Both the position numbers and the translations under genes were made by a program. The notes beneath the pieces are model-generated. The model was not told the origin of the DNA. It worked only from the letters and a program-made list of their open reading frames with translations, and did no database searches. Shown piece after piece: positions 24,841-35,889 of a stretch of 64,000 nt of DNA. How positions within the stretch are numbered: position 1 is the first letter of the stretch; each line of letters starts with the position of its first letter. Source of the stretch: Nemertoderma westbladi (taxonomy: Eukaryota; Xenacoelomorpha; Nemertodermatida; Nemertodermatidae); assembly GCA_032718475.1 (NCBI GenBank), contig JAUCBJ010002196.1, forward strand, positions 18,299 through 82,298, read 5' to 3'.

Positions 24841-25169
24841 TTTTTCAAAACTGGCAAAAAATTCAAGTTTGGGGTAAAATAACATCACTAAAATATGTAA
24901 GACTTACTCGAGTTATAAAAATGAGAAGACAAAAGTGAATTATTTAAAATATACCCTTCTTTGTAAATTGTTCCCTATTGCCACAAAACTAGATAGCCAG
25001 TAAGCTGGCTTTAAACGAACCTGCCCCTCAAACCAGTACCCTGAGTGAGCAAAAATGGAACACGATAATTGCCATCAACTCAACGATAGAAACACCAGCT
25101 GCTGGTACTCATGAGGGCCTAGTAAGCTACTACTATTGATTGAATGGATAGGCCCAAACTGCATAGAAG
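24841..25169. other. AT-rich DNA, no gene seen
   Basis: No gene, RNA or tandem repeat recognised. Confidence 0.5.
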
Positions 25170-25194
25170 TAATAATAATAATAATAATAATAAT
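25170..25194. repeat. (AAT)n microsatellite
   Basis: About eight AAT triplets. It sits at the very start of the dispersed repeat that follows, the usual position for such a tail or end. Confidence 0.85.
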
Positions 25195-25460
25195 TCAAAT
25201 TTATATAGCATCTTTCTGGGCATTTTTCAAGGTGCTTAAAAACGGACATAATATGTACAGTAAAAACAATATACAATGAAATAAAATTATTGATAGAGTT
25301 AGATACATATTAATAATTATATTCTTTAGTAAAAAAGTGCGTTTTCAGTTTTGATTAAAAGATGTTAATGATGGGGCTAACCGCACCTCCCGAGGTAACG
25401 CGTTCCACAATCGAGGGGCCGCCACTGAAAAATCACGTCTGCCGTAATTTTCCAAGGAAT
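25195..25460. mobile_element. probable dispersed short interspersed repeat
   Basis: Begins TTCAAATTTATATAGCATC after the AAT run, continues with TTCTGGGCATTTTTCAAGG, and later has CCTCCCGAGGTAACGCGTTCC and GGGGCCGCCACTGAAAAA. I recognise this layout (AAT-rich end, 'AATTTATATAGCGC' head, 'cgttCCACAatc-ggGGCCGCCAC' body) from non-coding repeats common in marine invertebrate and some vertebrate genomes. The class is not certain, and only one copy is in the window. Confidence 0.5.
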
Positions 25461-25716
25461 TATAAATATATATATATGACGAGTAAGGGTCTTGAGCCAC
25501 GGCTAATATAATATAATGTTAGTTTACCATATAGCTATTTCACGCTTCCCGAGCGTCTTCACTGGTATATTATTTTAAACACAATATTAATAAAATTTAA
25601 CTAAAAAAACCAGTTCAAAGCCTAAAAAGATATATACAAAACCGATACCGTTATGATACTGTACAGTAGTTATGACTATTTTAATAAATTTGGATTTAAT
25701 TTGGAATTTATTTCAA
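25461..25716. other. AT-rich DNA, no gene seen
   Basis: Starts with a short (TA)n stretch. No coding potential. Confidence 0.5.
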
Positions 25717-26071
25717 TTTGGATACTAATACCTAACGATGGGAGGTTAAGCGGGACCGTTTGGACACTAATACCTAACGATGGGAGGTTACGCGGGACCG
25801 TTTGGACACTAATACCTAACGATGGGAGGTTAAGCGGGACCGTTTGGACACTAATACCTAACGATGGGAGGTTACGCGGGACCGTTTGGACACTAATACC
25901 TAAAGGATGGGAGGTTACGCGGGACCGTTTGGACACTAATACCTAACGATGGGAGGTTACGCGGGACCGTTTGGACACTAATACCTAACGATGGGAGGTT
26001 ACGCGGGACCGTTTGGACACTAATACCTAACGATGGGAGGTTACGCGGGACCGTTTGGACACTAATACCTA
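25717..26071. repeat. 42-bp minisatellite, ~8.5 copies
   Basis: Unit core ACTAATACCTAACGATGGGA followed by GGTTACGCGGGACCGTTTGG, alternating between AAGCGGG and ACGCGGG variants in the first copies. 42 is a multiple of 3, so repetitive frames are open on both strands. One copy near 25903 carries an inserted base that breaks those frames, which argues against coding. Confidence 0.92.
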
Positions 26072-26627
26072 GCGAACGCAAGTCAGCATTATATTTGCGG
26101 ATAACGGGTGCTAGGACAGGCAGGAACTGAGGGGTCGTAGGGAGATATATAGAGGTGTATTTTGGCCCACTCGATGTAGTCTTTTTTAAATTTTGGGGCG
26201 CTGATGGACCATCCATCCATCCGATTTACTCAATTCTAGAATAATCTGGAAGCGCCACGGCCAAACTAACCGTCATATCGTCGCACCTACAACCGCCCAC
26301 GGTATCCACTTTAAAATATGTGAAAACTTTCCACTGCCTCACCGACTGCAGCTGTAAATATAAAACATAAATTTGTATAGATTGACATCTTTATTAGGTT
26401 GTGCTACTAAAAAATGCACGTCGTTTGGAGTGATCCAGAAGTAGCTATATAGTAGGGCATAAATCAACGTATGTGGGTTACTTGCATTATTGATCCTCAC
26501 TACCTAGAGTAGAGAAAGTTGTGAAAGCTGGAAGAAATTATTTCATAAACTCCCTTCAGAGGGCCACTAAAGTTGTTTTCCAATTGCAGAGCATTTTGGT
26601 AACTAACTAACTATAAACAAATCGCTG
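26072..26627. other. unique DNA, no gene seen
   Basis: No convincing gene. A minus-strand frame that starts with a fibronectin-III-like PSAPQNLK loses any such resemblance at once and runs into the 42-bp repeat. Confidence 0.5.
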
Positions 26628-27720
26628 ACCGAGGGGCAAACCAATTGCTTGGCAGAAAATGGATTCATTAGCCAAGTGTCGTCCATCAGTTCAGATAATC
26701 AAAATGTTTTCTATGTTATGTTAGAATGCTAAGAAAATTATTAGGAAACAATTTCATATCATCCTCGAATGTAAGCCTTACCGTGCAACTGTGATCCTTA
26801 CTTTTACGTCAACCGATTAGCCAATGATAGAGCAGAAATCAGTTGGCTAAGGGGTCTTGATAAAGTGCCATGTAGGGGCAAACCAAGTGCTTGGAAGGGA
26901 ATGGATTCAGTCGCCAAATAACATCCGATCGGTTCATATCTAAACATTTTTATCGTGTATAACTATAAAAAAGAATTATCTTCCCATTGCAGAATGAAAT
27001 CGATATCTTGGATGTTACTTCGTTTTACATCAACCGATTAGCCAATGACAGAGCAGAAATCAGTTGGCTAAGGGGTCTTGATAAAGTGCCATGTAGGGGC
27101 AAACCAAGTGCTTGGAAGGGAATGGATTCAGTCGCCAAATAACATCCGATCGGTTCATATCTAAACATTTTTATCGTGTATAACTATAAAAAAGAATTAT
27201 ATTCCCATTGCAGAATGAAATCGAGATCTTGGATGTTACTTAGTTTTACATCAACCGATTAGCCAATGACAGAGCAGAAATCAGTTGGCTAAGGGGTCTT
27301 GATAAAGTGCCATGTAGGGGCAAACCAAGTGCTTGGAAGGGAATGGATTCAGTCGCCAAATAACATCCGATCGGTTCATATCTAAACATTTTTATCAGTG
27401 TATAACTATAAAAAAGAATTATCTTCCCATTGCAGAATGAAATCGATATCTTGGATGTTACTTCGTTTTACATCGACCGATTAGCCAATGACAGAGCAGA
27501 AATCAGTTGGCTAAGGGGTCTTGATAAAGTGCCATGTAGGGGCAAACCAAGTGCTTGGAAGGGAATGGATTCAGTCGCCAAATAACATCCGATCGGTTCA
27601 TATCTAAACATTTTTATCCTGTATAACTATAAAAAAGAATTATCTTCCCATTGCAGAATGAAATCGAGATCTTGGATGTTACTTCGTTTTACATCAACCG
27701 ATTAGCCAATCAGAGATCAG
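26628..27720. repeat. 221-bp tandem repeat, ~4.5 copies plus a diverged leading copy
   Basis: The CAACCGATTAGCCAATGA block starts at 26810, 27031, 27252, 27474 and 27695 (spacing 221, with one 222). The stretch from 26628 resembles the second half of the unit with many changes. Each unit has an 8-bp inverted repeat TTAGCCAA/TTGGCTAA separated by about 19 bp. No coding frame is shared by the copies. Confidence 0.9.
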
Positions 27721-29006
27721 GTTGTTTAATGATGGTCCTAGAGTACATTTCGTAGCCAACACCCTCCCTACAACGGTCATCCATCTTCACTGCGTGTTTG
27801 CAACGACAAATTATTTGAAATGTGCAGAAATTTTGTGGGATTTGATAGAATAGAATGAATCCCGGATGTGTTGTATGAGAAGGACTTCACGGATAGTCAG
27901 TCAGTCACAGGAGGGGCGATGGAGCGCGGTTGGAATAGCTGGTGTATCCCGGACTCAATGGACAGTCACAGGAGGGGCGATGGACTGCGGTTGGAATAGT
28001 TGGTGTATCCCGGACTCCACGGACAGTCACAGGAGGGGCGATGGTCCGCGGTTGGATTATTTGGTGTATCCCTGACTCAATGGACAGTCACGGGAGGGGC
28101 GATGGACCGCGGTTGGAATAGTTGGTGTATCCCGGACTCCACGGACAGTAACGGGAGGGGCGATGGACCACGGTTGTAATAGTTGGTGTATCCCGGACTC
28201 CACAGACAGTAACGGGAGGGGCGATGGACCGCGGTTGGAATAGTTGGTGTATCCCGGACTCCACGGACAGTAACGGGAGGGGCGATGGACCGCGGTTGGA
28301 ATAGTTGGTGTATCCCGGACTCCACGGACAGTCACAGGAGGGGCGATGGACCGCGGTTGGAATAGTTGGTGTATCCCGGACTAAATGGACAGTCACAGGA
28401 GGGGCAATGGACCGCGGTTGGAATAGTTGGTGCATCCCGGACTCCATGGACAGTCACAGGAGGGGCGATGGACCGCGGTTGGAATAGTTGGTGTATCCCG
28501 GACTCCATGGACAGTCACAGGAGGGGCGATGGACCACGGTTGGAATAGTTAGTGTATCCCTGACTCAATGGAGAGTCACAGGAGGGGCGATGGACCGCGG
28601 TTGGAATAGTTGGTGTATTCCGGACTCAATGGAGAGTCACGGAAGGGGCGATGGACCGCGGTTGGAATAGTTGGTGTATCCCGGACTCCACGGACAGTCA
28701 CAGGAGGGGCGATGGACCGCGGTTGGAATAGTTGGTGTATCCCGGATTCAATGGAGAGTCACGGGAGGGGCGATTGACCGCGGTTGGAATAGTTGGTGTA
28801 TCCCGGACTCAATGGAAAGTCACGGGAGGGGCGATGGACTGCGGTTGGAATAGTTGGTGTATCCCAGACTCCACGGACAGTCACAGGAGGGGCGATGGAC
28901 CGCGGTTGGAATAGTTGGTGTATCCCGGACTCAATGGAGAGTCACGGGAGGGGCGATGGACCGCGGTTGGAATAGTTGGTGTATCCCGGACTCAATGGAG
29001 AGTCAT

Positions 29007-29023
29007 GGGGGGGGGGGGGGGGG
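29007..29023 (+). repeat. G17 homopolymer inside the 61-bp array
   Basis: The GGGAGGGG part of one unit has become an uninterrupted run of 17 G. Confidence 0.9.
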
Positions 29024-29137
29024 CGATGGACCAAGGTTGGAATATTTGGTGTATCCCGGACTCAATGGAGAGTCACGGGAGGGGCGATGGACCGCGGTTG
29101 GAATAGTTGGTGTATCCCGGACTCAATGGAGAGTCAC

Positions 29138-29152
29138 GGGGGGGGGGGGGGG
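29138..29152 (+). repeat. G15 homopolymer inside the 61-bp array
   Basis: Same position within the unit as the G17 run two units earlier. Length is prone to sequencing error. Confidence 0.9.
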
Positions 29153-29979
29153 CGATGGACCGCGGTTGGAATATTTGGTGTATCCCGGACTCAATTGAGA
29201 GTCACGGGAGGGCGATGGACCGCGGTTGGAATAGTTGGTGTATTCCGGACTCCATGGACAGTCACTGGAGGGGCGATGGTCCGCGGTTGGAATAGTTGGT
29301 GTATCCCGGACTCCACGGACAGTCACATGTGGGCCGATGGACCGCGGTTGGGATGGTTGGTGTATCCCAGACTCCACAGACAGTCACATGTGGGCCGATG
29401 GACCGCGGTTGGGATGGTTGGTGTATCCCGGACTCAATGGACAGTCACAGGAGGGGCAATTTACCGCGGTTCGAATAGTTGGTGTATCCCGGACTCCACG
29501 GACAGTCACATGTGGGCCGATGGACCGCGGTTGGGATGGTTGGTGTATCCCAGACTCCACGGACAGTCACATGTGGGCCGATGGACCGCGGTTGGGATGG
29601 TTGGTGTATCCCGGACTCAATGGACAGTCACAGGAGGGGCAATGGACCGCGGTTGGAATAGTTGGTGTATCCCGGACTCAATGGAGAGTCACGGGGGGGC
29701 GATGGACCGCGGTTGGAATAGTTGGTGTATTCCGGACTCCACGGACAGTCACAGGAGGGGCGATGGTCCGCGGTTGGAATAGTTGGTGTATCCCAGACTC
29801 CACGGACAGTCACATGTGGGCCGATGGACCGCGGTTGGGATGGTTGGTGTATCCCAGACTCCACGGACAGTCACATGTGGGCAGATGGACCGCGGTTGGG
29901 ATGGTTGGTGTATCCCGGACTCAATGGACAGTCACAGGAGGGGCGATGGACCGCGGTTGGAATAGTTGGTGTATCTCAG

Positions 29980-30402
29980 TAAAGCGGTTAAGAGGAAAGT
30001 CATACATGACATGACCGGGATAATTTAACTAAACCTGTAACGGCTCATTCCATGAAAAGGTCAACCTCCCCACTAATTTCGAAAAATGAGATGTAGCTTT
30101 TAATTTATACTTATTTTAGGTCGAAATTTATCGTACTTCATGAATTCAGTGCTAAAAATTGTATCAACACAGGTGGTTTCTCAAAAATAGTCGAATTAAA
30201 AATTATGCACGTGCTCTGCACAAAATGTGAATAAAAGTGTGCAAAAGTTTCCTTTCCTGTAGGCACTTCCCATGAGCAATAAATTAACATTTCTGAGCAT
30301 GTACCAAATCAAAAACAAACCCATTTTCGAATTTTTTTGGTTTCATTTAATTTCACCAGTGTTTCATTCCTCTGTAATGAAATCGATAAAGTTAATCATG
30401 TG
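29980..30402. other. AT-rich DNA, no gene seen
   Basis: No feature recognised. Confidence 0.5.
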
Positions 30403-31190
30403 ATGTCCCATACTTTACCTAAAATAGTGAAATTTTTAGTTTATTCACAGAGATGTAACTCAGCCTAATCACCCAGTGGAATGCAAAGCACGTTTGTGTT
30501 GCGTCATCGTATAAAACAATTAGTTTCATCTTCACTTCCTCAGAAATATCATGGGGGCCAATTGAAAATTGTCCCATACTTTACCATTAAAATGGCGATT
30601 ATATTAGTGCACTGTATTAATCTAATATGTGAAGCCAGGAGTGTTATAATACTCTAAGGTCATAGTCGGTCGTAAGAATATGAGTCTATATTTTAACTGA
30701 GAATCATTCCTCGGTCAAGAAATCTTTGGGTTTGTGCATGTAAAGTCCCGTACATTGTTAATGGTACCCATATGCTGACTTCTTTGCTCAGATTGTGGTT
30801 AAGCACTGTCCCATACTTTACCAACAATAGTTAAATTTTTAATTTATACACAGAGAAGAAGTCTAACTCAGCCCAATCACCCAGTGGAATGCAAACCTCA
30901 TTTGTGATGCGTCATCTTAAGAAACAATTACCTGTAGTTTCATAATCTACTCCCTAGAAACGTCATGACGGCCAATTGAAAATTGTCCCATACTTTACCA
31001 TTATAATGGCGATTACATTTTTGTGCACTCTATTAATGTAATATATGAAACCTGGAGGGCAGGAGTGTAATAATGCTTTAGGGTGATAGTAGGGGGAAGC
31101 ATAGAAGTATGTATTTGAACTAAGAATCATTCCTCAGTTAACTAATCTTTGAGTTTATGCATGTAAAGTCCCGTACTTTACAACAAATTT
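30403..31190. repeat. ~400-bp imperfect direct duplication with recurring CCCATACTTTACC motif
   Basis: 30403-30765 and 30807-31190 align along their length (shared landmarks AATCACCCAGTGGAATGCAA, GCCAATTGAAAATTGTCCC, GGCGATTA, AATCATTCCTC). Indels and about 15-20 percent differences separate them. Both start with, and contain inside, the motif CCCATACTTTACC. This looks like an old tandem repeat or two copies of one dispersed element. Confidence 0.75.
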
Positions 31191-31600
31191 CAAAAAATGT
31201 AGTTTTTTAGCAGATAAGAAGATCGGTACGTACAGTAATTGATACATTTTCAGAAAAATGGAAACAATTTCTAAACTTTTCACAGAATACATGTGTGCCA
31301 AGTTTGGTTATATTTCATCAATGATTGGCGGACTTATTTCGGTTTTTACCAAAATTTTGAAACTATCGGTACCAACAGACAGACTGTCTGATATGTGACC
31401 TTTGATTCATTAAACCTCAGATTCTTTCCAAACTTTTGACAGACTTCATACAGTACGTACCAAGTTTGGTTTAATTTCATATATAAATGACCGAGTTATA
31501 CAGTATTAGCGATCAAAAATTAGACAGATGACAGACAACTCCTCAACGGCACCCATATGCTAAGACTTCGGGTCAATTTGAGGGTCGCCCCACATTTTAC
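31191..31600 (+). mobile_element. diverged dispersed repeat, copy 1
   Basis: Contains CCAAGTTTGGTT twice, then a segment with ACCGAGTTAT, AGCGATCAAAAATT, GACAGACAACTC and CACCCATATGCTAA. The second part matches, in the same order, the reverse strand of 62380-62520. Matching at two distant sites marks it as a dispersed repeat. No protein is encoded. Confidence 0.6.
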
Positions 31601-32356
31601 ATCCATATCTTGGTTGGAAATACTTAGTTGCACTTTATTATCACTAATTATCCAGAAATTACTGTTATGTTAAGTGTAAGAGACCATTTTGACAATAAAA
31701 TTCGTACAGGTCCCGTACTTTACCTAGCAATGTCCCATACTTTACCACACACACCACACTGTAAAAAATTAGCCATGTAGCAATTCGTCTGATATTTATA
31801 TTTTTATTGAAGCTTAATAATACAGTTTTATCCTAAACATTAACTCAACACCGTACCTGCGCACAATTCGCTAAACTTTAGAATTGAAATCATAAAATAA
31901 AAAAAACCATTTCGTACGAATCCGTACTTTACCTTAATTAGACAAGTTGGTGTTTTCTCAAAAGTGTCCAAGACCCGCCATAAGCTTCGCGAGATTTCAT
32001 TTTGGCGTGAATGCTTTAAAGAGACTAGTTACTGTAGCTAAATAGCTAAATGAGTTATTTTTATTCGCAAAGTTTATATCATCTTAGTCTATTCTATACA
32101 ATATTTATCCTAAAACACTAAAACAATTTATTTAAATTTGACAATTTATTTTATTAAGTCAGCAGTAAATGCATTATGCAATTTACATTTTAGTTTCATA
32201 GAAATTATTATTCTATCCAGATCCATTTGTTAATTGGTAATTGATCTATATGGAAATAAATACTGTAGAATGAAGATGCCATACAACTACTCTACAGTAA
32301 TTAATTGTACCTTATTAGGTCCACTCTATGTAATATTAATAGTAATAAAGTACAGT
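31601..32356. other. AT-rich DNA with three more CCCRTACTTTACC-like motifs
   Basis: Motif copies at 31712, 31734 and 31922. Otherwise AT-rich, without coding frames. Confidence 0.5.
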
Positions 32357-33400
32357 AGGTGGTTAGCGTAATTGGTCTTCCCGGCCAGCCACCGCCTGTA
32401 CACCATTGTACTAACTAGGTGGTTGGCGTAATTGGTCTTCCCGGCCAGCCACCGCCTGTACACCATTGTACTAACAAACTAGGTGGTTAGCGTAATTGTT
32501 CTTCACGGCCAGCCACCGTCTGTACACCATTGTACTAACTAGGTGGTTAGCGTAATTGGTCTTCCCGGCCAGCCACCGCCTGTACACCATTGTACTAACA
32601 AACTAGGTGGTTAGCGTAATTGGTCTTCACGGCCAGCCACCGTCTGTACACCATTGTACTAACTAGGTGGTTAGCGTAATTGGTCTTCCCGGCCAGCCAC
32701 CGCCTGTACACCATTGTACTAACAAACTAGGTGGTTAGCGTAATTGGTCTTCACGGCCAGCCACCGTCTGTACACCATTGTACTAACTAGGTGGTTAGCG
32801 TAATTGGTCTTCCCGGCCAGCCACCGCCTGTACACCATTGTACTAACAAACTAGGTGGTTAGCGTAATTGGTCTTCACGGCCAGCCACCGTCTGTACACC
32901 ATTGTACTAACTAGGTGGTTAGCGTAATTGGTCTTCCCGGCCAGCCACCGCCTGTACACCATTGTACTAACAAACTAGGTGGTTAGCGTAATTGGTCTTC
33001 ACGGCCAGCCACCGTCTGTACACCATTGTACTAACTAGGTGGTTGGCGTAATTGGTCTTCACGGCCAGCCACCGTCTGTACACCATTGTACTAACTAGGT
33101 GGTTGGCGTAATTGGTCTTCCCGGCCAGCCACCGCCTGTACACCATTGTACTAACTAGGTGGTTAGCGTAATTGGTCTTCCCGGCCAGCCACCGCCTGTA
33201 CACCATTGTACTAACAAACTAGGTGGTTAGCGTAATTGGTCTTCACGGCCAGCCACCGTCTGTACACCATTGTACTAACTAGGTGGTTGGCGTAATTGGT
33301 CTTCACGGCCAGCCACCGTCTGGACACCATTGTACTAACTAGGTGGTTGGCGTAATTGGTCTTCCCGGCCAGCCACCGCCTGTACACCATTGTACTAACT
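32357..33400. repeat. 124-bp dimer repeat at the left edge of the 60/64-bp satellite
   Basis: A 60-bp and a 64-bp unit alternate as a dimer (one with TCTTCCCGGCC..CCGCCTG and ACAAACT, the next with TCTTCACGGCC..CCGTCTG). The dimer repeats about six times with hardly any change, so this edge was amplified recently. Confidence 0.8.
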
Positions 33401-35889
33401 AACTAGGTAGTTGGCGTAATTGGTCTTCCCGGCCAGCCACCGTCTGTACACCATTGTACTATCTAGGTGGTTGGCGTAATTGGTCTTCACGGCCAGCCAC
33501 CGTCTGTACACCATTGTACTAACTAACTAGGTGGTTAGCGTAATTGGTCTTCACGGCCAGCTACTACCTGTACACCATTGTACTAACTAACTAGGTGGTT
33601 AGGGTAACTGGTCTTCACGGCCAGCCACCGCCTCTACACCATTGTACTAACTAACCAGGTGGTTAGCGTAATTGGTCTTCCCGGCCTGCCATCGCCTGTA
33701 CACCATTATACTAAATAGGTGGTTGGCATAATTGGAGTTCCCGGCCAGCCACCGCCTGTACACCATAGTACTAACTAACTAGGTGGTTAGCGTAATTGGT
33801 CTTCCCGGCCTGCCATCGCCTGTACACCATTATACTAACTAGGTGGTTGGCATAATTGGAGTTCCCGGCCAGCCACCGCCTGTACACCATAGTACTAACT
33901 AACTAGGTGGTTAGCGTAATTAGTCTTCCCGGCCAGCCACCGCCTGTACACCATAGTACTAACTAACTAGGTGGTTAGCGTAATTGGTCTTCCCGGCCTG
34001 CCATCGCCTGTACACCATTGTACTAACTAGGTGGTTGGCATAATTGGTCTTCCTGGCCAGCCACCGCCTGTACACCATTGTACTAACTGACTAGGTGGTT
34101 GGTGTAATTGGTCTCCCTGGACAGCCACAGTCTGTACACCATTGTACTAACTAACTAGGTGGTTAGCGTAATTGGTCTTCCCGGCCTTCCATCGCCTGTA
34201 CACCATTGTACTAACTAGGTGGTTGGTATAATTGGTCTTCCCGGCCAGCCACCGCCTGTACACCATAGTACTAACTAACTAGGTGGTTAGCGTAATTGGT
34301 CTCCCTGGCCAGCCACCGACTGTATGTACACCATTGTACTAACTGACTAGTTGGTTGGCGTAATTGGTCTCCCTGGCCAGCCACCGTCTGTACACCATTG
34401 TACTAACTAACTAGGTGGTTAGCGTAATTGGTCTTCCCGGCCAGCCACCGCCTGTACACCATTGTACTAACTAACTAGGTGGTTGGCGTAATTGGTCTTT
34501 CCGGCCAGCCACCGTCTGTACACCATTGTACATACTAACGAGGTGGTTGGCGTAATTGGTCTTCCCGGCCTGCCATCGCCTGTACACCATTGTACTAACT
34601 AGGTGGTTGGCATAATTGGTCTTCCCAGCCAGCCACCGCCTGTACACCATAGTACTAACTAACTAGGTGGTTAGCGTAATTGGTCTTCCCGGACAGCCAC
34701 CACCTGTACACCATAGTACTAACTAACTAGGTGGTTAGCGTAATTGGTCTTCCCGGCCTGCCATCGCCTGTACACCATTGTACTAACTAGGTGGTTGGCA
34801 TAATTGGTCTTCCCGGCCAGCCACCGCCTGTACACCATTGTACTAACTGACTAGGTGGTTGGCGTAATTGGTCTCCCTGGCCAGCCACCATCTGTACACC
34901 ATTGTACTAACTAACTATGAGGTTAGCGTAATTGGTCTTCCCGGCCAGCCACCGCCTGTACACCATTGTACTAACTAACTAGGTGGTTGGCGTAATTGGT
35001 CTTTCCGGCCAGCCACCGTCTGTACACCATTGTACTAACTAACTAGGTGGTTGGCATAATTGGTCTTCCCGGCCAGCCAGCGTCTGTACACCATTGTACT
35101 AACTAACTAGGTGGTTGGCGTAATTGGTCTTCCCGGCCAGCCACCACCTGTACACCATTGTACTAACTAGGTGGTTGGCGTAAATGGTCTTCCCGGCCAG
35201 CCACCGTCTGTACACCATTGTACTAACTAACTAGGTAGTTGGCGTAATTGGTCTTCCCGGCCAGCCACCGTCTGTACACCATTGTACTAACTAGGTGGTT
35301 GGCGTAATTGGTCTTCCTGGCCAGCCACCGTCTGTACACATTGTACTAACTAACTAGGTTGTTGGCATAATTGGTCTTCCCGGGCAGCCACCGCCTCTAC
35401 ACCATTGTACTAACTAACCAGGTGGTTAGCGTAATTGGTCTTCCCGGCCTGCCATCGCCTGTACAACATTATACTAACTAGGTGGTTGGCATAATTGGAA
35501 TTCCCGGCCAGCCACCGCCTGTACACCATAGTACTACTAACTAGGTGGTTAGCGTAATTGGTCTTCCCGGCCTGCCATCGCCTGTACACCATTGTACTAA
35601 CTAGGTGGTTGACATAATTGGTCTTCCCGGCAGGCCACCGCCTGTACACCATTGTACTAATTGACTAGGTGGTTGGCGTAATTGGTCTCCCCGGCCAACC
35701 ACCGTCTGTACACCATTGTACTAACTAGGTGGTTGGCATAATTGGTCTTCCCGGCCAGCCACCGCCTGTACACCATAGTACTAACTAACTAGGTGGTTAG
35801 CGTAATTAGTCTTCCCGGCCAGCCACAGCCTGTACACCATAGTACTAACTAACTAGGTGGTTAGCGTAATTGGTCTTCCCGGCCTGCCA

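Larger units (their letters stand above)
27887..29979. repeat. 61-bp minisatellite, ~34 copies
   Basis: Unit core GGAATAGTTGGTGTATCCCG, then GACTCCACGGACAGTCACAG, then GAGGGGCGATGGACCGCGG. A second subtype (CACATGTGGGCCGATGG with GGGATGGTTGG) occurs in groups of two at 29320-29440, 29510-29600 and 29805-29910, showing a higher-order pattern. The open frames seen on both strands follow from the absence of stops in the unit. No start or domain supports a gene. Confidence 0.93.

Noticed and set aside
25893-26216. Minus-strand frame with a fibronectin-III-like PSAPQNLK start
   Set aside because: No further fibronectin-III residues follow and the frame runs into the 42-bp minisatellite; chance resemblance.
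28976-30014. Long forward frames in the 61-bp array (268 and 259 residues)
   Set aside because: Periodic translation of a minisatellite whose unit lacks stops; the frame is crossed by G17/G15 runs of unreliable length.
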